A stretch of 32,664 nucleotides of DNA from assembly GCA_016209735.1 (NCBI GenBank), contig JACQVN010000012.1, positions 1-32,664 of the forward strand. The letters are read 5' to 3'. The stretch is from Candidatus Methylomirabilota bacterium (GTDB lineage: Bacteria; Methylomirabilota; Methylomirabilia; Methylomirabilales; 2-02-FULL-66-22). How positions within the stretch are numbered: position 1 is the stretch's first letter; the number at the start of each line of letters is the position of its first letter. This document shows positions 15,431 through 21,746 of this stretch, one piece after another. The notes under the pieces were generated by a model. It saw only the letters and a list, made by a program, of their open reading frames with translations. It did not search any database and was not told the DNA's origin. The position numbers and the translations under genes are program-made.

Positions 15431-15459
15431 ACGATATGAGACGAAATACGTCCGGTCAA
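15431..15459 (-). promoter_or_regulatory. Promoter giving a leaderless start at 15424
   Basis: On the - strand TTGACC (15459-15454) and TATCGT (15436-15431) are 17 bp apart, and ATG starts six bases after the -10 element. This spacing predicts a leaderless mRNA for the small exported protein. Confidence 0.45.
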
Positions 15460-15531
15460 CATCAATTTTCGCCGCGATCGCAATCGCCCGCTGATTGCCG
15501 CGCGCATGTTCCGCGCCAGGCCGAGCCCCAG

Positions 15532-15668
15532 TCACCACCGCAGGCGCAACTCCACAACATCAACGGGCGTACTCAGGGAGAATATCCAATGGTAATCCAC
15601 CAGCGCAGCCAGCTCCCCCTCGGTGAAGATGTTCCCCCAGTACGGCATGCCGGCCCCCATGCCGCAGG
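15532..15668 (-). pseudogene. C-terminal fragment of a cytochrome c
   Basis: The leftward frame reads GMGAGMPYWGNIFTEGELAA, then LVDYHWIFSL, and ends at TGA 15532. It is a clear relative of the C-terminus of the diheme cytochrome at 17235 (GMGTGMPYWGSIFTEEELAA, then LVDYLWTFSM). The heme motif and everything before it are absent, and the tail STPVDVVELRLRW is foreign. It ends next to the ArsR promoter. It may be the scar of a duplication or of a deleted cytochrome gene. Confidence 0.7.
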
Positions 15669-15674
15669 CTTGAT

Positions 15675-15703
15675 TTGACAGCAGCCCGACCTGACCGTAT
15701 CAT
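15675..15703 (+). promoter_or_regulatory. Promoter of the CmtR-like regulator
   Basis: A consensus TTGACA (15675-15680) and TATCAT (15698-15703) are exactly 17 bp apart. The -10 element runs into the palindromic operator at 15702-15721. Confidence 0.8.
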
Positions 15704-15721
15704 TCAAACATTCGTTTGAAT
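15702..15721 (+). promoter_or_regulatory. ArsR/SmtB-type operator
   Basis: ATTCAAAC and GTTTGAAT form a perfect 8-bp inverted repeat around ATTC, overlapping the -10 element of the promoter and 20 bp before the ribosome binding site. Regulators of this family bind such imperfect 12-2-12 or 8-4-8 repeats and leave when metal binds. Confidence 0.75.
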
Positions 15722-15741
15722 ATGTGCCCATGGAGGGGACC

Positions 15742-16068
15742 ATGCCGAGAGTGATGGATGCCGCCGCCCTCAAAGCTAAGCTCTTTCGGGGATTCGGCGA
15801 TCCGACCCGCCTGGCAATCCTTGAGAGGCTACTTGGGAGGGAGCAGAGCGTGGGCGAGATTGCCGAGGCGGTTGAGGGCAACTTCGCGAATATCTCCGCG
15901 CACCTGGCCTGCTTGGCGGAGTGCGGGCTCGTTGAAGGTGAAAGGCGGGGCAAGTATGTCTACTACCGGCTGCGCGAGCGCCGGGTGAGGGACCTGATGC
16001 GCATCGCCGAGGCCATCCTCGCTGACGTGTCCCGCCAGATTTACCAGTGCACCCGCTTCGAACGCTAA
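15742..16068 (+). CDS. ArsR/SmtB-family metal sensor, CmtR-like
   Basis: The 108-residue winged-helix repressor has the family core (GFGDPTRLAILERLL, then a recognition region NISAHLACLAECGLVEG and the wing GKYVYYRL). From ATG 15742, chosen because GGAGGGG precedes it, the Cys residues are C57 and C61 (CLAEC) and C103 (YQCTRF). Mycobacterial CmtR, which senses Cd(II) and Pb(II), uses Cys57, Cys61 and Cys102. A Cd/Pb sensor is therefore likely. The gene downstream is a ruined P-type ATPase, so the regulator has lost its usual partner. It has a strong promoter and a palindromic operator. Confidence 0.88.
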   Translation: MPRVMDAAALKAKLFRGFGDPTRLAILERLLGREQSVGEIAEAVEGNFANISAHLACLAECGLVEGERRGKYVYYRLRERRVRDLMRIAEAILADVSRQIYQCTRFER

Positions 16069-16142
16069 GAGAACCGTACGACGGGGCCGTGGCGACGCTG
16101 GAGGGGACGCCACCGGCTCCGAGCCGAGGCTGGGGGCAGCGC

Positions 16143-16734
16143 CTCCCGCAGATCCGAGTGGCCCTTTCTGGCCTCCTGATCCGGCCCGGCGAGAAGATCG
16201 CCATGGACGGCACCATCCGAGCGGGCGCCGTGGACAAGACCGGCACGCTCACGCGCGGCAAGCCCGAGGTGACCGACGTAACCCCGCTGGACGGAGGCGA
16301 TCGCTCGGGCGGTGGGCGCCGACACCGTGCGAGCCGAGGTGCTCCCGGACCAGAAGCTGGAGGCCGTCCGCACGTTGCGGGCCGAGTTCGGCAGCCTGGC
16401 CATGGTGGGGGACGGCGTGAACGACGCGCCAGCCCTGGCGGCGTCCAGTGTGGAGGTGGCCACGGGCGTGGCGGGAACCGACGTGGCCCTGGAGACGGCC
16501 GATGTCGCCCTGATGACCGACGATTTGTCGAAACTGCCTTTCTTGATGCGTCTGGGCCGGCAATCGGTTCGGGTCATTCGGCAGAATATTGCCTTTTCGC
16601 TGGTCATCAAGGCGGTGGCCATCGCCGCCGTCTTCCCGGGTTGGCTCACCCTCTGGCTAGCGGTCCTCGGCGACATGGGCGCCTCCGTGCTCGTCACCTT
16701 GAACGGCATGCGGCTGCTGAAGGCAAGGGAATGA
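16143..16734 (+). pseudogene. P1B-type heavy-metal ATPase reduced by internal deletions
   Basis: Three pieces of a Zn/Cd/Pb-type ATPase are strung together: an actuator-domain end (LLIRPGEKIAMDGTIRAG), the phosphorylation site (VDKTGTLTRGKPEVTDV, near nt 16230) and, after a frame change at about 16290, the hinge and C-terminal membrane part (MVGDGVNDAPAL onward to NGMRLLKARE). The metal-binding domain, most membrane helices including the CPC region, and the nucleotide-binding domain are gone. The reading of the last piece is intact to TGA 16734. It cannot pump metal and probably marks an older cadmium-resistance operon with the upstream sensor. Confidence 0.85.
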
Positions 16735-16895
16735 CCACCCTGGCCATCGTGTCCCGGGCGCTCGCATCGCAGCAGCCTAAACGCGCCCGGCGGGTGCCGC
16801 CGAACGATTGCTCATTCGGCGTTTGCACCGAGAGGGTGCCTCCGCGCTCGTGATGTTGAAATGGTGCAGCCCGTGCTGCGGGAAGGAGAGAGAGC

Positions 16896-17153
16896 ATGAT
16901 GTATCCGGGAAATCCGATGGGCTGGGGCAATTCCGGGTGGCTGTGGTGGATGCCCATGGGTCTGATGATGCTGCTCTTCTGGGGTCTGGTGATCGTCGTC
17001 CTCATCCTGCTGGTGCGTTGGCTGTGGACGCAAGGCCAGGGTCGCGCCGACGCGCAGATTGCAGAGACACCCCTCGACGTGCTCAAGAAACGTTACGCGC
17101 GGGGCGAGATCACCAAGGAGGAGTTCGACCGAATAAAGCAGGACATCCTATGA
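16896..17153 (+). CDS. SHOCT-domain small membrane protein
   Basis: The 85-residue protein has a Met/Trp-rich N-terminus, one transmembrane helix (about 22-45) and a C-terminal SHOCT motif (DVLKKRYARGEITKEEFDRIK). An AAGGAGAGAGAGC ribosome binding site precedes ATG 16896. SHOCT proteins are common near metal and cytochrome genes, but their role is unknown. It converges on the diheme cytochrome gene, with a hairpin between them. Confidence 0.85.
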   Translation: MMYPGNPMGWGNSGWLWWMPMGLMMLLFWGLVIVVLILLVRWLWTQGQGRADAQIAETPLDVLKKRYARGEITKEEFDRIKQDIL

Positions 17154-17197
17154 CGACGGGGGTCCGTTGGCCCACCGGGGCGGGTGTCAACTCACCG

Positions 17198-17231
17198 GTC
17201 CCCGGGTTGGTCCCCGAAAGAACCCCGGGAC
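17198..17231. terminator. Putative bidirectional terminator hairpin
   Basis: GTCCCCGGGTT (17198-17208) pairs with AACCCCGGGAC (17221-17231) with one mismatch, in the gap between the converging SHOCT and cytochrome genes. No clear T-run follows on either side, so the role is inferred from position. Confidence 0.45.
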
Positions 17232-17234
17232 GAA

Positions 17235-18353
17235 TCATGGGACGCTGACCATCGAGAACGTCCAGAGATAATCCACCAGCGCCGCCAGCTCCTCCTCGGT
17301 GAAGATGCTTCCCCAGTAGGGCATGCCGGTCCCCATGCCGCCGCGGCGGATCTTCGCGGTGTAGAGTTCACCGGTCCCCGCGAGCATGCGCCGGGCATCG
17401 GTGAAGTCGGCCGGCTGCTTCGGCTGGCTCCGGCCGCCCGGCCCGTCCCCTCTCCCCGCTTCGCCGTGGCAGGCAGCGCAGTTCCTTTGAAAGAGGCGCC
17501 GGCCGACATCGAGGCGGTCGGCCGTCGTGCCGAATGCCCACAGGGCCGCGACGACGTCCCACCGCTCCTGGTCGCTCCACTCCCGAGCGTATTCCGCGTG
17601 GGCTGTACCCGATCTCGAAGCCGGCGTGACTTTCTGCCCATGCGCGCCGACGCTGGCAGATCCCTCCCGCTTCTTCATCCCCCCCAGCATCCGAAACACC
17701 CCAACTGGACTTCCATCGACGAGGAGCTCTCGCCGACCGATGGCCACAGTGCGAGCCGTCCCTTCGCCCCGCTCGCCGTGGCAGTTCACGCACCGCTGGC
17801 CATAAAGCGGCAGCCCGCGTATCGCAGACGGCACGCCCGGCGGTATGACTCCCGCATCGCGCGGATCGTCCAGATGCTGGAGCAGGATGTCTGACGCCGA
17901 AGAAGGCCAGGCCGTCTCCGTGACGGCCTGGCCTCGCACCTCCAGGATTCCCCGCATCCGTGGATGATTCGGGTCACACCACATCGTGCAGTAAAATGTG
18001 AACTCGCCCGCCTGGTCCGCGACGAACTCGATGGTGACCGCCTTCCCCGGCTCGATGGCTCCCGCATCCACGGGAAGCCGCCCAATGGCGAAACCGTGCA
18101 CGACATCTTCGGAGCGGATCTGGAGCCGGACTCGCTCCCCCTGGTTGACCACAATCCGCTCGCGCGACCACCCGCCGGCGCCGGGTTGACGGGCCACCAG
18201 TCCGATCTCGTGGCGGGACGATCCGAACGGCCCCAGGATGCCGGCCAAGACGGCAACGGTGAGCCCGACAAAGAGACCGGCGGTCGCGACCCGCGCGAGG
18301 TACTCCAGTCGTCTCCCTTCCGGAGGAACCAACAGCCGCCACAACCCAATCAT
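17235..18353 (-). CDS. CuA-type cupredoxin fused to a diheme cytochrome c
   Basis: The 372-residue protein begins with an anchor (about 18-40), then a cupredoxin domain (about 55-145) with a CuA site: His in EDVVHGFAI and the loop YCTMWCDPNHPRM, which holds two Cys, His and Met. The Trp between the Cys residues recalls the CuA loop of N2O reductase. Two cytochrome c domains follow, with heme sites CVNCH (about 193) and CAACH (about 295), each with a later Met candidate. It would pass electrons from CuA to heme or the reverse in the periplasm. It is the last gene of the set that includes the polyferredoxin and the CuA protein upstream. ATG 18353 follows GGTGAA. Confidence 0.9.
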   Translation of the reverse strand: MIGLWRLLVPPEGRRLEYLARVATAGLFVGLTVAVLAGILGPFGSSRHEIGLVARQPGAGGWSRERIVVNQGERVRLQIRSEDVVHGFAIGRLPVDAGAIEPGKAVTIEFVADQAGEFTFYCTMWCDPNHPRMRGILEVRGQAVTETAWPSSASDILLQHLDDPRDAGVIPPGVPSAIRGLPLYGQRCVNCHGERGEGTARTVAIGRRELLVDGSPVGVFRMLGGMKKREGSASVGAHGQKVTPASRSGTAHAEYAREWSDQERWDVVAALWAFGTTADRLDVGRRLFQRNCAACHGEAGRGDGPGGRSQPKQPADFTDARRMLAGTGELYTAKIRRGGMGTGMPYWGSIFTEEELAALVDYLWTFSMVSVP

Positions 18354-18393
18354 TTCACCGCCAAGCTCGCAAAGACCGCAAAGAGAGCCAAGG

Positions 18394-19863
18394 TCACGCG
18401 GAGGCCCCGAGATACAGCCAGAGCAGGAAAGCCGTCTCGGCTGTGAGGGTGATGGCCTGGATCAGCACTCCCCGGATCGCCACCCGGCCCCCGTGGAATC
18501 TCCAAAGAATCGCCTCTGCCGCGACGATGGAGCCGATCAGCCCCGCGATGAGGAGGGCGGCCTGCATGGAGGGCACCCATCCCGTGAGCCATGGACGCCA
18601 GGCGTAGTGCCGGGTCCCAAGGAGGTTCCATCCCCAGCCGAAGGGATCCGACAGCACGGGGAGCGCATACGCGAGATTGGCGAACACCAACGACACCGTG
18701 AAGGCGATCCAGGCGGTCAAGCTGAGGGGAACCAGGGAATATGCCAGGGCCACGAAGAGCCGCTGGAGCGGCACGTCGCGCAACCCGGCCGTCCAACGCG
18801 TGAGTGCCGCCGTGCCCAGATGCAGCGCAGGAACCGCCGCCAGGTTCAGACCAAGGAATCCCAGCGCGTAGAGACCGAACCCGGCCAGCGTATCGAGATT
18901 CGCCCACTCCTTCAACCAGCCCCAGGGACCCAGGAAGACCACCGGGTAGATCGCCGCGCACGCCAGCATGATGAAGGCCTTGTAGGCCTCGTCCAGTTTC
19001 CACCCGTGGGCCACGAGGAGGTCCGAGCCCGGCAGGCGGAGGTTCACCGCCACGTTATCCTTGGTGCACGTCCTGAGACACTCCCCGCACAGGCCGCAGT
19101 ACGCATTCCGGTCCATGCTCCACGGCTTCTCCAGCCAGGGGCACCCGTAGCCCTCCGCGTTCCCGAGATAACAGTCCTTGGTCCTGTGGTCCTGGCAGAC
19201 GAGCGGATCGCGCACGCGGAGCTCCAGCGGCGAGACCATCGAGTAGAGACCGATGAACCCGCCCACCGGGCAGACGTACCGGCAGAACGCCCGTCGCTCG
19301 AACTGCACCGCGAGCCCCACGGCACCGGCCAGGAACGCCAGGAGCACCCAGCCGGTCACCGACGGCATCGTGAGGATCACCGTGCTGAACAGGGCGACGC
19401 CCAGGAAGCCCGCGTTTTGCAGCCAGATCCCTCGAAGTGAGCTCGGCCAGCGCCGCCCTCGCGACAGCGCCCACCGATCTCCAGGTCGCTCCGGGTCGTC
19501 GATCGAGAGAAGGCCGTCCCCTCCGCCGTTTCCCGGCGCATCGACCAGGGCCTTCCGCTGGAGCCACTCGCCCGGGGCCGGAATGGGGCACAGGAAGCAC
19601 CAGAGGCGACCCCCCAGCGGGAGCAGGACTCCCATGAGCAGCCCCCACCAGACGATCCACACGAACACGATCCCAAAGTTCGCGCTCCCCGCCGCGGTGC
19701 CCAAGAGCCCGGCCGCAATGGCCAGGAGGAAGGCGACCCCGGCGACGGTCATCACGATCCAGTTCAACGCACGCTGCTGGAGGATGTTCCGAAACCGGGG
19801 CCAGCGCGTCAAATCGCAACGCGCGGGAGCGCCGCGAGGCTTGGGGGCCAACAGGGTCCTCAT
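18394..19863 (-). CDS. NapH/CcoG-like membrane polyferredoxin
   Basis: The 489-residue protein has many membrane spans and iron-sulfur motifs: WCFLCPIPAPG, then RRAFCRYVCPVGG (both Cx2-3CP), a Cys-rich stretch CQDHRTKDCYLGNAEGYGCPW and a classic [4Fe-4S] motif CGLCGECLRTCTKDN (about 265). This layout is that of NapH/NosR/CcoG-type proteins, which move electrons from the quinone pool or ferredoxin across the membrane. The second half adds about six further spans (about 285-489) with no recognised family, so it is longer than NapH. Its ATG overlaps the stop of the CuA protein (ATGA). The partner enzyme is not obvious. Confidence 0.88.
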   Translation of the reverse strand: MRTLLAPKPRGAPARCDLTRWPRFRNILQQRALNWIVMTVAGVAFLLAIAAGLLGTAAGSANFGIVFVWIVWWGLLMGVLLPLGGRLWCFLCPIPAPGEWLQRKALVDAPGNGGGDGLLSIDDPERPGDRWALSRGRRWPSSLRGIWLQNAGFLGVALFSTVILTMPSVTGWVLLAFLAGAVGLAVQFERRAFCRYVCPVGGFIGLYSMVSPLELRVRDPLVCQDHRTKDCYLGNAEGYGCPWLEKPWSMDRNAYCGLCGECLRTCTKDNVAVNLRLPGSDLLVAHGWKLDEAYKAFIMLACAAIYPVVFLGPWGWLKEWANLDTLAGFGLYALGFLGLNLAAVPALHLGTAALTRWTAGLRDVPLQRLFVALAYSLVPLSLTAWIAFTVSLVFANLAYALPVLSDPFGWGWNLLGTRHYAWRPWLTGWVPSMQAALLIAGLIGSIVAAEAILWRFHGGRVAIRGVLIQAITLTAETAFLLWLYLGASA

Positions 19864-20387
19864 GCGGACGTCCGCCCAGCCGGATCCCGGCGCCCGGCCC
19901 AGAGAAACGCCACCGTCGCAACGGCCGCCAGGAGGGCCAACCCCATGGCGCGCCAGAAGGGGGAGTTCGGCGCGACGACCAGCTCTCCCAGCATGAATGG
20001 GTGGAGCGTCCCGCACACCTTGGAGCAGCGGAGGCGGAACCTTCCCGGCCGGTCCGCCACAAAGGTCGCGCGCCCCGCACGGCCCGGGACCGCCACGAGG
20101 TCGATGTCATACCCGTCGAGGTACAGGCCGTGGGTCACGTCCTCCGCCTCCAGGACCAGCGTCACCCGATCCCCTTGCGCGACGCGCTGGACCCCCGGCG
20201 TGTACGCGTACTGGCGCGCACGGACGCGCACCTCTCGCTCGCCCGGCGACGCCACCGGGCCGGGCCAGGGAGCGACGAGGATCACCAGTGCCAGCACGGA
20301 GGCAGCAACGAGGACGGCGGACTGCAGCTTCAACCCAAACATTTCACCGCGCGTGTTCTGCGGTTCGACTGCAACGATCGGATTCAA
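19860..20387 (-). CDS. CuA-like (COX2-type) membrane cupredoxin
   Basis: The product has an N-terminal anchor, a cupredoxin domain and a second C-terminal membrane span (about 145-165). CuA ligands are visible: His in EDVTHGLYL and the loop RCSKVCGTLHPFM, with two Cys, His and Met. The Glu of COX2 loops is replaced by Lys. It could receive electrons like a cytochrome oxidase subunit II, yet no subunit I gene is present. A TTG at 20387 with GAGGAG sits just after the preceding gene's stop, and an ATG at 20342 with GGTGAA is an alternative start, giving 175 or 160 residues. It overlaps the polyferredoxin start. Confidence 0.85.
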   Translation of the reverse strand: MNPIVAVEPQNTRGEMFGLKLQSAVLVAASVLALVILVAPWPGPVASPGEREVRVRARQYAYTPGVQRVAQGDRVTLVLEAEDVTHGLYLDGYDIDLVAVPGRAGRATFVADRPGRFRLRCSKVCGTLHPFMLGELVVAPNSPFWRAMGLALLAAVATVAFLWAGRRDPAGRTSA

Positions 20388-20393
20388 TGCTCC

Positions 20394-20912
20394 TCAACGC
20401 ACGGGCGGCGTCGGGGTGGACGGCCCGAACCGGCTGTAGGTCTTCTCGATGACGGAACGGATCTCTTTCAACGGCTTCCCTTCATCCAGCAGGCGCATCA
20501 CGTCCCGCGTGATGTCGATGCAGATCCCTCAGGTGAAGCTCATCCGGTCGAATTCGATCTGGCCGTCCGGCTTCACGTTCTTGATGTAGCAGTCGGCATT
20601 GTTCTGGTGTTCCCCGCCGCAGCCGCAGTAACACGGGATCTGGCGGAGGACGTCCCGATTCGCGATGGCGAACCGGTAAGCCTCGCGAACGTTGGGCGGC
20701 GCTTTCCGGAAATACTCGGGGAGCGCGCTCTCCGGCGCCAAAGCATAGGCCTTTGACGTCTTCGCCGACCCTCCCGGCCAGAAGAACGCGGCCAGAGGCA
20801 GGCCTACCAGAAGAACGACCCCAGTGATCCAAAGGAGAGGGCGACGCTTTCCCCTTCCACCTCGCGACGGGAGCAGTGAAGTGCCTCCTCCAGTTTTCCG
20901 CCTTTTCCCCAT
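20394..20912 (-). CDS. PCYCGC-family membrane-anchored protein with in-frame UGA, candidate selenoprotein
   Basis: The 172-residue protein starts at ATG 20912 (GGGGGATC upstream) with a membrane anchor (about 25-45). It carries the family motif PCYCGCG (C94, C96, C98), then C108 in NADCYI, and residue 128 is encoded by UGA in SFT-UGA-GIC. In relatives I remember, this place is a Cys of a C-x-x-C pair, which makes a U-x-x-C motif here with C131. The frame after UGA continues 44 residues (IDITRDVMRLLDEGKPLKEI and on to TPPVR) to TGA 20394, all in family-like sequence. A perfect 7-bp hairpin follows. It sits two genes ahead of the polyferredoxin; CuA maturation or redox relay is plausible. Confidence 0.85.
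20496..20531 (-). promoter_or_regulatory. Candidate bacterial SECIS in the PCYCGC gene
   Basis: After UGA (20531-20529) and 14 nt comes a perfect 7-bp stem CAUCACG/CGUGAUG (20514-20496) with loop CGGGA. The loop begins 21 nt after UGA and its second base is G, satisfying the general bacterial SECIS rule. Confidence 0.75.
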
Positions 20913-21043
20913 ACGACCGATCCCCCTTTGCGATACCTCGCGCCATACTCTACGGGGCGAGATGGAACACTTCAAGAGGCTTCGGACAGCCCGTCATCTT
21001 TGTCAGTAAATCCGCCCCATCATCTTTCACTTCCCCCCCACTA

Positions 21044-21661
21044 CTACCTTCCGCCCATGCCGGACATGCCGCCCTCTTTGCCCCGTAGTGCGGGCCTACC
21101 CCCCCTCCCGGACAACGCAGACTGGCCGCCCGCACCCGACACGCCGCCTGGGGCGGGCCGCCCGCCCATGCCGGACATGCCCGGTAGCCCGCTCGACTCA
21201 GACATTCCCCCCATGCCGGAGAGGGCGGGTGGCCCGGGAAGCCGCGGCATGTCGCCCAGGGCGGGCCGCGCCCCCATGCCGGACATGCCCCCGCCCCCAA
21301 GCATCGCACCCGTGCTCGAGCCGTTGCCCATCCCTGACATCCCCCCTATGCCGGACGCACCGACCTGCGGCTTCGCCAACCCGCCCATGCCGGTCATGCC
21401 CAGCTGTCGCATCCCCTGGATGCCGAGTCCGGGTGGCCCGCCCATGCCGGTCATGCCCGCACCGGCCATCCCGCCGGCGCCGGGTGAGCCGCCCATACCC
21501 GTCATACCCCCCGGTCTTGGCGCCTGGGACCGGTTGGCTGGTGCACCGGGTTTCGCATCCATGCCTGACATCCCGCCTTGCTGTCCCCATGCCGGCATGG
21601 CCATGACTGCGAGGGCAATGCTAAGGGTGAGAGCCATGACCCAATGCTCTGCAAGTCGCAT
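21044..21661 (-). CDS. Exported Met/Gly-rich repeat protein
   Basis: The 205-residue product starts at ATG 21661 with a GGAGGGGGG ribosome binding site and has a typical signal peptide (about 8-25, ending PAWG). The mature part is low complexity: about 22 Met residues among Gly, Pro, Ala and Ser, with nine M-x-G-M units (MSGM, MTGM, MGGM) and no Cys. Met-rich motifs of this kind can bind Cu(I) or Ag(I), so a periplasmic copper-buffering role is possible, but nothing else supports a function. It is encoded between an RND efflux operon and a set of copper redox proteins. Confidence 0.75.
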   Translation of the reverse strand: MRLAEHWVMALTLSIALAVMAMPAWGQQGGMSGMDAKPGAPANRSQAPRPGGMTGMGGSPGAGGMAGAGMTGMGGPPGLGIQGMRQLGMTGMGGLAKPQVGASGIGGMSGMGNGSSTGAMLGGGGMSGMGARPALGDMPRLPGPPALSGMGGMSESSGLPGMSGMGGRPAPGGVSGAGGQSALSGRGGRPALRGKEGGMSGMGGR

Positions 21662-21746
21662 CGTCGTTCCCCCCTCCCTGGCGGCCGGTTTCGCCGCAGC
21701 GCCCGGCCCGGCCACGATGTGGCCCTTGATGATTTCGTAGGACCCC

